Positions 7,899-16,800 of a DNA stretch of 22,200 nucleotides are shown piece after piece. Origin of the DNA: CAZZIZ01 sp964654535 (GTDB lineage Bacteria; Bacteroidota; Bacteroidia; Chitinophagales; UBA2359). Each line of letters starts with the position of its first letter. Positions within the stretch are counted from its first letter, which is position 1. Position numbers and translations under genes: made by a program. The stretch is taken from assembly GCA_964654535.1 (NCBI GenBank), contig CAZZIZ010000033.1, forward strand, positions 1 through 22,200, written 5' to 3'. Under the pieces are notes generated by a model. The model had not been told where the DNA came from and searched no databases. It worked only from the letters and a program-made list of their open reading frames with translations.

Positions 7899-8059
7899 GA
7901 CCAACAAAGCAACCCGTTGTCAAGAATATTTTGAGGAAAAATGTCCTATCGCTGCGTTGAAAATGCTCGTCCTAGCTCTGGCTAGGACTCCACTTTTCGA
8001 CTTGCGCTAGAAAATTTTTCCTCAAAATATTCATCTGACACCAGGTTTCTTCATTGGTC
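7899..8059. repeat. 161-bp imperfect palindrome (module of copy B)
   Basis: The unit starts GACCAACAAAGC and ends ATTGGTC. Inner arms GAATATTTTGAGGAAAAAT (7924-7942) and its exact complement (8014-8032) match over 19 bp, and a central CCTAGC/GCTAGG hairpin sits at 7971-7986. Length and sequence match the unit in copy A (175-335) in opposite orientation; the other two copies of the host repeat lack it. Confidence 0.78.
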
Positions 8060-8170
8060 TTCCCCTCTATCCCTCACGCAAAGTTCTAGCGCAACAAACA
8101 GAGTAAAAAGCACGAGAATAACAAGTCAGTCATCAACAGGATAAGCTCTTCTGTTTCCTTTCTTAGTCCG

Positions 8171-8178
8171 TACCTTTG
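8171..8178 (+). promoter_or_regulatory. -7 box next to the guaA start codon
   Basis: TACCTTTG matches TAnnTTTG exactly and is followed by TCCC and then the guaA ATG at 8183. As with the GNAT gene, the transcript would start at or within a few bases of the start codon. No purine-rich ribosome binding site is present in the four-base gap. Confidence 0.5.
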
Positions 8179-8182
8179 TCCC

Positions 8183-9715
8183 ATGGAAAAAATCAGCATC
8201 ATCGACTTTGGGTCACAATACACCCAGCTGATCGCTAGAAAAATTCGTGAGCTAGGCGTTTACTGCGATATAACCGCCTATAATTCTCTCAAAGATCCCG
8301 ATGATGATATCAAAGGCATTGTTCTTTCTGGAAGTCCATTTTCGGTTAGTGGAGAAAAGGCACCTAGAATCGCACTTGACAAATACCTCAATCGATTCCC
8401 CGTTTTGGGAATCTGTTACGGTGCTCAACTAATGGCCGATACATTCGGTGGTCGCGTTGAAAAGTCCAATCACAGAGAATACGGTAAAGCAGCTCTCTGC
8501 AACGTCATTACAGATAGCCGACTCTTCAAATCTGTAGACGAAGGCAGTCAGGTTTGGATGTCTCACGGAGATACCATTACGCAACTTCCTGATAATGCTA
8601 CTCTTCTTGCCAAAACTGAATCTATCCCACACGCTGCCTTTGAACTAAACGGTTACACGAATCCAGTTTATGGAATTCAATTTCATCCAGAAGTCTACCA
8701 CTCTCTTCAGGGTAAAAAAATGCTCGAGAATTTTGTCATCGATATCTGCCAGTGCGCCAACGATTGGACGCCAGACGCTTTCGTTGAAAGTACGGTAAGC
8801 GAAATCAAAACTATAGTTGGAGACGACAAGGTCTTAATGGGATTATCTGGCGGCGTCGATTCAAGTGTTGCGGCTACATTAATCCATAAAGCCATTGGCG
8901 AAAGACTTTTTTGCTTTTTCATAGACAACGGCTTGCTTCGAAAAAACGAATTTGAAGAAGTGCTCACCTCTTACGAAGGACAAGGGCTTAACATTTTTGG
9001 AATCGATGCTAGAGATGAATTCTTGAGCGCCTTGGCTGGCATCTCCGATCCAGAAACAAAAAGGAAAACCATAGGGCGTGTCTTCTTAGAAGTATTCGAA
9101 AGAGAAGCTAAAAAGATAGAAGGTGTCAAATGGTTAGGGCAAGGAACCATTTACCCCGACGTAATAGAATCTGTTTCGGTACATGGTCCAAGTGCTGTAA
9201 TTAAAAGCCATCACAATGTCGGAGGCCTACCCGAAAAGATGGATTTAAAAGTCTTAGAACCACTGCGTAAATTGTTCAAGGATGAGGTGCGCAATGCAGG
9301 TTCGGCTATGGGTTTACCAGACCATCTGGTGCAAAGGCACCCCTTTCCTGGGCCGGGTCTGGCCATTAGAATCATTGGGGATATCACACCGGACAAAGTT
9401 AAAATGTTACAAAATGCAGACCGTATCTACATAGACGCGCTAAAAGAACACGGATTGTACGACAAAGTGTGGCAGGCGGGCACAATATTACTACCCATTC
9501 AGTCAGTTGGAGTTATGGGAGACGAAAGGACCTATGAACAAGTCGTAGCCTTACGGGCAGTCAATTCTACCGATGGAATGACCGCAGAATGGAGTAACTT
9601 ACCATATGAATTCTTGGCCGAGGTTTCCAATAAAATTATAAATCAGGTCAAAGGAATTAACCGAGTTGTTTATGATATCAGTACCAAGCCACCGGCAACT
9701 ATCGAATGGGAATAA
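8183..9715 (+). CDS. guaA: GMP synthase (glutamine-hydrolysing)
   Basis: The 510-residue enzyme converts XMP, ATP and glutamine to GMP in the cytoplasm, the last step of guanine nucleotide synthesis. The N-terminal class I amidotransferase domain shows the triad Cys78 (GICYGAQ), His168 and Glu170 (IQFHPEVYHS). The ATP-pyrophosphatase P-loop is LSGGVDSS (221-228). The C-terminal dimerisation domain ends in the standard TKPPATIEWE, with RHPFPGPGLAIR at 385-396. Length and motif order are normal. The ATG is fixed by the typical MEKI-IIDFGSQYTQLIARK start. Its 3' end overlaps the next gene by about 44 bases, suggesting cotranscription with 9672 and perhaps 11073. Confidence 0.98.
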   Translation: MEKISIIDFGSQYTQLIARKIRELGVYCDITAYNSLKDPDDDIKGIVLSGSPFSVSGEKAPRIALDKYLNRFPVLGICYGAQLMADTFGGRVEKSNHREYGKAALCNVITDSRLFKSVDEGSQVWMSHGDTITQLPDNATLLAKTESIPHAAFELNGYTNPVYGIQFHPEVYHSLQGKKMLENFVIDICQCANDWTPDAFVESTVSEIKTIVGDDKVLMGLSGGVDSSVAATLIHKAIGERLFCFFIDNGLLRKNEFEEVLTSYEGQGLNIFGIDARDEFLSALAGISDPETKRKTIGRVFLEVFEREAKKIEGVKWLGQGTIYPDVIESVSVHGPSAVIKSHHNVGGLPEKMDLKVLEPLRKLFKDEVRNAGSAMGLPDHLVQRHPFPGPGLAIRIIGDITPDKVKMLQNADRIYIDALKEHGLYDKVWQAGTILLPIQSVGVMGDERTYEQVVALRAVNSTDGMTAEWSNLPYEFLAEVSNKIINQVKGINRVVYDISTKPPATIEWE

Positions 9716-11054
9716 AATTTCCATCGTTTTTTTCTTTCTAGTCCTTCTGGTTGGCTTTTCGGCCTGCGGTAAAAAGAATTACCCTACCACAGTTCCAGAC
9801 TTTAGCGAAGTAAAAGAAGTAGAAGAGGTACCTGAAACTGTCGTTGAAGAGGAAGTAAAACCCAATGATGCTGAAATCGCTGAAGAAGTCGAGCAAGAGG
9901 AATTAAAGCGCTACTATAAATTAGCAGTCCTTCTTCCATTTAATGTTGGCTACAACAGGCTAGATATCTTGACAGATTCTATTGCGCCAAAATCAAAAAC
10001 CGCAGTAGAGTTTTATAGCGGTGTTAAAGTAGCCTTAAACGAACTTGATCAACAAGGCATTTACTTTGATGTAGAAACCTACGATACCAGAAATAATAAA
10101 ACGCAGATTGAGTCCATTGTTCAAAAACTTGAACACGATAAACCCGATATTATTCTGGGCCCTATTTACAACAAACACTTAAAGGCAGTTGCCGACTTTG
10201 CATTAGAAAATGATGTTTTTGTTGTTTCTCCATTGGCCCCAGCTTCGACGAACATTTCCAAAAACCCCAACTATATAGCAATGAATCCTGGCGTACCGAG
10301 TCACTTGGATAAAATCTACGAAAGTATGCTAAGTAGATACCGCAATACGCCAGTTACACTTATAAGTGGTTACTCCGAAAAAGACATGCGTCTTGCCAAG
10401 AGTTTTCTAGCACTCAATGAAACTTGGTACTCAGATCAAGCTAAGCTCGATCTCAAGCATTTAATTTACAGTCCAGTTTGGGACGAACCAGAGAAAGATC
10501 CAGAAACGGGTGAGGAGGAAGAAGCGTTTCTGCTCAGTCAGTTCGATGCGGAAATTCTAACTAATCCTGTAGTGGTTACCTCCTTAGACGAACAGTTCGC
10601 CAATAAAATTATGGGACACTTGACCGCCATCTCGGATACTTTCAACTTTACCGTATATGGAATGCCCAATTGGCCGAAGTTTAACTCCCTCGATTACGAC
10701 CAGTTGGATAAAGTAAATTTTCATTACACTTCAGCCTTCTTTAAGAACCCCGTCGATTCTGCGCAAAATGCTTTCACGCGAAAATATAGAGCGCAGTTTC
10801 ATACTCTTCCAAGTGATATTGCTTCTCGTGGTTTCGATGTAGTCATCTACTTAGCACAAATGCTAAACGAACACGGCCAGCACTTTAATGAGCATTGGAA
10901 CGAGATGAATCCCAAATCGGTGTTTTCCGAGTACGAATTTGGTCCAGGATTTAACAAAAATGACGCTAGGGATATAAACAGACCAGATTATATCGAGAAT
11001 AAGTTTCTCTATCTAATTGAGTTTGATAATTTGAACTTTCAGCTAGCGCGGTAA
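9672..11054 (+). CDS. Lipoprotein with type 1 periplasmic-binding fold
   Basis: The 460-residue product has a lipoprotein signal (hydrophobic about 16-30, Cys32 in FSAC) followed by a highly acidic Glu/Val linker (about 40-75). From about residue 76 (YYKLAVLLPFN) it resembles the type 1 periplasmic-binding / ABC amino-acid receptor fold, with AVEFYSGVKVALNELD, DIILGPIYNKHLKAVADFA and FVVSPLAPASTN as recognisable stretches. Bacteroidota relatives often sit next to guaA and some carry an N-terminal LysM domain; none is visible here, the acidic linker standing in its place. There are no transporter genes beside it, so a solute-uptake role is not supported; envelope or peptidoglycan-related sensing is possible. 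ATG 9672 lies inside guaA (44-base overlap); TTG 9666 is an alternative and no later start precedes the signal peptide. Confidence 0.72.
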   Translation: MISVPSHRQLSNGNKISIVFFFLVLLVGFSACGKKNYPTTVPDFSEVKEVEEVPETVVEEEVKPNDAEIAEEVEQEELKRYYKLAVLLPFNVGYNRLDILTDSIAPKSKTAVEFYSGVKVALNELDQQGIYFDVETYDTRNNKTQIESIVQKLEHDKPDIILGPIYNKHLKAVADFALENDVFVVSPLAPASTNISKNPNYIAMNPGVPSHLDKIYESMLSRYRNTPVTLISGYSEKDMRLAKSFLALNETWYSDQAKLDLKHLIYSPVWDEPEKDPETGEEEEAFLLSQFDAEILTNPVVVTSLDEQFANKIMGHLTAISDTFNFTVYGMPNWPKFNSLDYDQLDKVNFHYTSAFFKNPVDSAQNAFTRKYRAQFHTLPSDIASRGFDVVIYLAQMLNEHGQHFNEHWNEMNPKSVFSEYEFGPGFNKNDARDINRPDYIENKFLYLIEFDNLNFQLAR

Positions 11055-11072
11055 TTTAAAAGCATTTTCCAG

Positions 11073-13502
11073 ATGAGATATTTTTCACTTTTCCTTGCTT
11101 GCTGTTTAAGCCTGAATGTCTTCGCGCAAGTTGAGCTTGAGTTTCTTAGCCAGACTTCGTATCCGGAAGATGTTATCCTCAACGATATCTGGGGTTATGC
11201 CGATGAAACAACTGGTTCCGAGTACGCCTTAGTGGGATTAACTACGGGCTTGAGTATTATTGATGTAACTGACCCTGTTAACCCTGATTCACTGTTTTTT
11301 ATCGAAGGGCCTCAATCTACTTGGAGAGATATTAAAACCTACGGAAACTTTGCCTACACGGTTACCGAAGCAGAAGCAGGTCTGTTAGTTGCAGATTTAT
11401 CTATGCTGCCCGATAGCATTAGCTATAACTACACAACCCTTAACGACGAGTTAAGCACCGCGCACAATATTTGGATTGATGAATTTGGCTTTGCCTACGT
11501 TTGCGGATACAATAATGTCGGAGACAGCTTAGCTTCTGCAGAGAAAGGCGCTTTGATTTTAGATCTGACCCTTGATCCCTGGGAGCCACCCGTTGCGGGA
11601 AGTATTAATGAAAAGTATTTTCACGACATCTTCGTCCGTGACAACATTTTGTACAGCAGTGATATCAATGAAGGCACATTTAGTATTTGGGATGTGAGCG
11701 ACAAAGAGAACATTGTTTTTATGGCGAATAGGACCACACCAAATGAATTCACACATAATGCCTGGCTTTCGGATAATGGAAACTTTCTGTTTACAACAGA
11801 TGAACGATCTAACGGAACAGTGGCCTCATATAACATATCGGACTTGTCAGATATACGCGAGGAGCATTTGTATAGGAGTGATTTAGGATCAGGTAAGATT
11901 CCACATAACGCCCACGTCTTAAATGACTGGATAGTCATATCCTACTACACCGATGGCGTGCGCATTGTCGATGCACATAATCCTGAGATACTAGTCGAGA
12001 CCGCATTTTATGACACCTCACCTTCGGATGCTCCTGGATTTGCAGGATGTTGGGGCGTGTATCCATTTTTACCTTCGGGTAATATTTTAGCCTCTGACCG
12101 TCAGGAAGGACTTATTGTAACTGGACCTGGGTATCAGCGAGCTGCGTACATTCAAGGAATAGTGAGCGATGAAGAAACAGATGCAAGTTTACAATTCGTA
12201 GAGGTAACTGTGCAAGCCACAAACAGCCAAGTACAATCCAACAACTTTGGGCTTTATAAAACCGGGACTACTTTCGACGGAACAAGCGCTGAGTTTGATA
12301 TTACATTTGAGCGCTTTGGTTATTTCCCCGAAACCATAGAAGGCATAACGCTTACTAAAGAATTAGTTGAAACGATTGATGTGGAGTTAACACCTAAGCC
12401 GCTTTCGATTCCAACTATAATATTCCAAGATGCAAATACTGGCGAAACCATTGATGGTGTTTACAGCCAATTACAACACTTAACTGGATCTAGCTTACCG
12501 CCTTTGGGATTCTTTGAAGACACTGGATTCTCAGATGCGGAAGGCCAAGTCGAGTTTAGTGAACTAAGATTAGAAGAGACTTATACACTCTCATCCTCTC
12601 GATGGGGCTATCGCAGCATACAAATGGAACTGGAGATAGTCGATACCGAACCAATAATTGTTGAGCTCGAACCAGGATTTTTTGATGTGTTCTTTTATGC
12701 GAGTAATGAAGAAGCGGAATCAATTTGGACTACTCAAACTTTTTTCGATGAGTTAACGACTGACGGAGATTGGGAATTCGTGAATGTTGAATCTGGTTCT
12801 GGGCATTTCTGGCCCAACAACGATAGTCCCGATGATTTTGGAATTGGTTTCTATACTACTGGCGCGAATTTCGACGGAACCAATGGCATTGTTAATGACA
12901 GTACTACTTTGATTTCTCCTCCAATGGATTTAAGCACTATCGAGAATCCTATACTTGCCTTCGACGCTTATCTATTTGCCACGAATATAGACTGGGTTCC
13001 TAGTAGAGGCAGTTTCGATATTGAAATTACCGACGGAGAAACAAGGACTTTCCTTATGAGTTTCCCAGATACAGCGACTCAATTTTTTACTACTTGGGAA
13101 CACAATGAAATTATGCTCAGTGATTTTGTAACTCCTACAGACAACATGCAGGTACTTTTCACGGTGCACAATGAATCCACAGACTATTTCTATTTGGACG
13201 CTTCCATAGATCGATTTGAAATCAGAGAAGGTCCGCCTCTCTTTGCTCCAGACGGATTAGAAAATCAGGTAAACATTTATCCGAATCCAAGTTCGGACAA
13301 TTTCAATATTGATTTTACAAATCAAGGTGGCCGATTTGTTTTGAAGGTTTATGATTTGCAATCACGTCTTGTCGAAACTCTAGTGCGCGACAACCCATCT
13401 AGTCTAACTTTTGGATCGGAGCTTTTACCAGGAATGTACGTGTTACGTGTAGAGCGTGACGGCGAACTAATTGGTAGTCGCAAACTCGCGAAGACTCAGT
13501 AG
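11073..13502 (+). CDS. Choice-of-anchor B protein with T9SS type A sorting tail
   Basis: The 809-residue product has a signal peptide (1-19, ending VFAQ). Residues about 20-350 match the choice-of-anchor B / LVIVD-type beta-propeller (for example YALVGLTTGLSIIDVTDP and repeated THNAWLS- or PHNAHV-like His-containing stretches). Two carboxypeptidase-regulatory-like beta domains follow (about 356-420 and 420-540), then a jelly-roll or MAM-like domain (about 545-725). The last 79 residues (NIYPNPSSDNFNI ... LLPGMYVLRV) are a type A Por tail, so secretion through T9SS is expected. The gene begins 18 bases after the preceding lipoprotein gene and may be the end of the guaA operon. Substrate or ligand is not recognisable. 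Confidence 0.86.
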   Translation: MRYFSLFLACCLSLNVFAQVELEFLSQTSYPEDVILNDIWGYADETTGSEYALVGLTTGLSIIDVTDPVNPDSLFFIEGPQSTWRDIKTYGNFAYTVTEAEAGLLVADLSMLPDSISYNYTTLNDELSTAHNIWIDEFGFAYVCGYNNVGDSLASAEKGALILDLTLDPWEPPVAGSINEKYFHDIFVRDNILYSSDINEGTFSIWDVSDKENIVFMANRTTPNEFTHNAWLSDNGNFLFTTDERSNGTVASYNISDLSDIREEHLYRSDLGSGKIPHNAHVLNDWIVISYYTDGVRIVDAHNPEILVETAFYDTSPSDAPGFAGCWGVYPFLPSGNILASDRQEGLIVTGPGYQRAAYIQGIVSDEETDASLQFVEVTVQATNSQVQSNNFGLYKTGTTFDGTSAEFDITFERFGYFPETIEGITLTKELVETIDVELTPKPLSIPTIIFQDANTGETIDGVYSQLQHLTGSSLPPLGFFEDTGFSDAEGQVEFSELRLEETYTLSSSRWGYRSIQMELEIVDTEPIIVELEPGFFDVFFYASNEEAESIWTTQTFFDELTTDGDWEFVNVESGSGHFWPNNDSPDDFGIGFYTTGANFDGTNGIVNDSTTLISPPMDLSTIENPILAFDAYLFATNIDWVPSRGSFDIEITDGETRTFLMSFPDTATQFFTTWEHNEIMLSDFVTPTDNMQVLFTVHNESTDYFYLDASIDRFEIREGPPLFAPDGLENQVNIYPNPSSDNFNIDFTNQGGRFVLKVYDLQSRLVETLVRDNPSSLTFGSELLPGMYVLRVERDGELIGSRKLAKTQ

Positions 13503-13533
13503 CTCTGACTATTCAAAGATTTATTCATTTTTT

Positions 13534-13744
13534 GCGTGAGGGATAGAGGCATTGTTGAAGCTCCTGTTGCTGAAGGCAAGAAATGTTCTTAGCTCCTTGG
13601 AGCTAGATGAATATTTTGCCAGAGGCAGAACAGAGCGACTGCCGACAGCCCGACCCCGAACTTGCGGCAGTGTAGCAATGTTGCTTGCCGCTTTGCGGCA
13701 GAAGCAACTTGCGAGATTGCCGCAGATGTGAGTGGGGCACGCCC
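13534..13744 (-). repeat. Modular intergenic repeat, copy C (no palindrome)
   Basis: This 211-bp non-coding block runs from GCGTGAGGGATAGAGG (13534) to GGGGCACGCCC (13734-13744). It has the same order as copy A but passes directly from the terminus to the nested stem-loop (13560-13636), with no 161-bp palindrome between them, so it looks like an empty site. A CCCGACCCCGAACTT link then leads to the type II hairpin (about 13664-13723). It starts 31 bases after the choice-of-anchor B gene and ends 92 bases before the giant cargo gene. Confidence 0.85.
13664..13723. other. Long hairpin, type II (copy C)
   Basis: The outer stem is GCGGCA (13664-13669) with TGCCGC (13718-13723). The inner stems are GTTGC (13680-13684) with GCAAC (13704-13708) and GCCGC (13687-13691) with GCGGC (13695-13699), separated by a TT / AGAA internal loop. 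Copies A (464-491) and D (22114-22141, other strand) keep the same geometry and unpaired bases while the paired bases change together. Confidence 0.65.
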
Positions 13745-13776
13745 ATCCAAAATTTAAATGTATTCTTCTTCAGCAC

Positions 13777-13806
13777 TTGTTCTTTACACTTCATTAGTTA
13801 TATTAG
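13777..13806 (+). promoter_or_regulatory. Candidate promoter of the giant cargo operon
   Basis: TTG at 13777-13779, a 19-base spacer and TATATTAG at 13799-13806 fit the Bacteroidota arrangement of a -33 TTG and a -7 TAnnTTTG, with one mismatch in the -7 box. Transcription would begin near 13812, leaving a leader of about 25 bases before ATG 13837. No other good candidate lies between the repeat and the gene. Confidence 0.35.
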
Positions 13807-13836
13807 AAACATAAATAAATTACACCAAAGCTTTCT

Positions 13837-16800
13837 ATGATTTCGACAATGCAAATGGGTTCTGAAAAGGGGAAAGTTTATGCGCTGAGTTGCTTCGCTC
13901 ACGGGATTATCAAACTGCTGCTGCTCACTTGTCTCGGCTTTGTAATTGGTCACGCGCAAAGTATTGAATACACTTTGCCAGAAAATCTTTCGCAATGCGA
14001 CGACGATGTCCTGCTCATAGAAGTTGGTAATGGTTCAGGCAGCCAAGCCGATGTTACGGTTTCAGTAACGAATCCTTGTGGTGTGTTTTACTTGGCAGGA
14101 TCTGTGGTTAATGCCGTGGAAGATGATATAGATGACCTGAGCTTTCCTTCGTTTAAAGTTGAAGACCTTGACGCAGGTGCTAGTGTTATAATAGAACTGA
14201 CCTTACACGCGGATTGCTCTTTTCAAGAATGCGCAGATATGGCTGAAATAAACCTTCACGAGATAAGCGCTGAAGTAGATGGTAGCGAGAATAGCGTAAT
14301 CACTGACCCCTACGATATAGAACTGCCATTAATAATTGTTCAGGCTCTAGACAATGCATTGTTACAGGGTTCGAGTTGCGAGACATTTACTCGGACTTTG
14401 ACAATTACAAACTCGCGTCGTGGTCCAGTTGACTATTTTGAGTTTCTTGATTTACATCCAACATCCTTGGACATTACTTCCGACGACGGGAGTATAATTA
14501 CTAGCAGCGTTGATTCATTGGTACTAGGTTTTGGGCCGCAAGATTTTATGGAGGTCGGTGATATGGATGGGCTCTTTGAGTTCAATGAACAAATCGTACT
14601 TGAAGAAACCATCACCATTAAGAATTGCAATAGCGATTCCTTGAACAATATTTCTTTGTTATCCACTCGCTGGTTTTGTGACGATATGCAATGTACTAAT
14701 CCCGTACCTGAGCAAATAGCGGTGGTCGAAACTTTGCTGAATCCTGAAGAGGGGCCAGTGCTAGACATTACACCCAATCCCACGGTCCCTGCTTGTAGAT
14801 GTTTGGATGAAAACTATCAGTTCGGAATGACTATAGATAACACGAGTGCCTTTAGCTCTGCTTCAAACGTTCACGTTGAACTTTTGAGTAACGACTCCTT
14901 GTTTACCTTTACCAATAGCCCCGCACTTTTAATATCCGAAGAAGACACCATAGAACTGGAACCAATGTTTTCTGATACTACGGCGACCATTCCGTGTACA
15001 GGCGAGACAAACTTCAGGTCATTTGCGCTAGACATTCCATTTTTGGATAAGGGCAAAACTTTCGAACTGCTGTGGTGGAACAATTACTGCGATGTATCAA
15101 ATGCATGTGGCAATAATTTAACTGCCTTTGGAGAATGGGATTATATCATCGCTTATGAAAAAGACTGCGCTAACCCTGACGACAGTTTTCATACTGCGGA
15201 AAGTACATTTACGGCTACATCGGAAATATTCAATCCTTTGGGAAGTTTTATTGTAACTGAGGATACTTTTGAGGATGGCACAAGCGCCGCCAGTTCTGAG
15301 GTTTTCTTTACAGGCGACAGCCTGTACACTTTTGATGGATTGATGGAAGTGACGATTGTATACCCTTGCGCAATCACTCTGGACGCGTCCGATTTTGAAA
15401 TTGGGGGTTTAATGCCAGACAACTTAAGCACCGAAGTTACGGATGACATTACGATAATAGATTTCAGCTATATGCTGCCAATGGCGGTTGGCGATTCTTC
15501 AATCAATCTAGATTTTAGTTTTACTTGTGGTAACGAATGTGGTATTCCTTTTTGTCCTACGAACTTTATAACTAGCTGCCAGGATGTATGCAATTTCTCA
15601 GGGCCCGATGATTTTGACATATCGATTAGAGCCGCCTTGGTTCAAAACCAGACTTGTCCTGACGACTGTCGACCTTGCACCGCGCAAAGTATAAGCATAG
15701 CTCCGATGTGCGACCCAGAAAGCTGCGATGAAATAGTGCCTGCATACAGCGTAATTAATTCGTTCGAGACTATGCGTACAAATCTGGGCGAAGCTGACAA
15801 TGACAATGACAGTTTTCCCGATGCTACTGGCGACTTAGATTTATCACTTGCCCGGCAAGATCGTGCGCTTAGTGGTGATACCATATTGACGACCCTAGCT
15901 GCCTCTGTTATTGTGGATGATCCAAATGCCGATGTCGATTTTGGCTTCATCCAAATTCAACGTGGAGCCTCGATAGAATATGTGAAAGAGGAAAGTCTGG
16001 TCGCGGAGACTGGGAGTTTCATAAACAAAATCAATGGTTTGCAAGTGTTGGGTAACCAACTGAGAATTTTTGACGCAAGTACTGGATTTACGCATATTGC
16101 TAATGACTTGGAAGAACTAGCAGGCTTCGCGGTGGCTAACGAACTCTTTTTTGAGATAAGCCCCGATTACTTGAGAGACGAAGGCTTTTTCTTACCAGCT
16201 GATTATGTCTACGAGGATGGCGACTCAATCTTTTTTGAAGTGACTGAGCGGGTAGGCTACAATGTTGGTAATGGCGAAGGAAACATACCACTTAGCACGC
16301 TAATTCATCAACCAAGAGTCATAATGAGTGAGACTAGCTTCAATGATGAAACAGATTATTTGGATTGCGCTTGCATTCCACCAAGTGTAATTCAAATTTC
16401 AGCATTCGAACACGAAACTCGGATTTCAAGACTTACGCTACCAATTTGTGAAGAAGGTACTGCAGAATCTCAACGTCAATTTGTTTTCAGGACGCACCAA
16501 TTGGATGGCGGCGAACAGTTCTTCCCATTTGAACACAGGAACTTGTATCGAGTGGTTTTTAACGGCGAACCTGTTTATGAAGGCGGTGCTTTGATCTCTT
16601 CTGACGTGACCATTTTTAACAGTGGTTCACAAATTTCTGGTACGCTTGCTCCGGTTGATACAATGGATTTATCCAGCGTTCCCTTTGAGCAGCTTCCGCT
16701 GCCACCGGCCTTTGAGTGGGCGCAGTATAACTTGAGCAATGAATACATCGGGACCGAATGCAAAGCTCCTTTTACCGAAAACTATGAGCACGTCTTCGAC

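Larger units (their letters stand above)
7725..8079 (+). repeat. Modular intergenic repeat, copy B (with 161-bp palindrome)
   Basis: This 355-bp non-coding block fills most of the gap between the divergent GNAT and guaA genes. Modules in order: GGGCGTGCCCC terminus; a very strong hairpin (7733-7794); a GGTCGGGCTTTCGGGGCTCG link; the nested stem-loop (7812-7889); the 161-bp palindrome (7899-8059); and the CCCTCACGC terminus (8071-8079). It is the reverse-orientation relative of copy A and shares everything except the first hairpin, whose sequence is instead that of copy D. The remaining 8080-8170 shows no gene or recognisable signal. Confidence 0.87.

Noticed and set aside
7709..7912. A 67-codon minus-strand open frame in repeat copy B
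   Set aside because: It covers the hairpin modules and its codons are set by stem complementarity; copy D does not preserve the frame.
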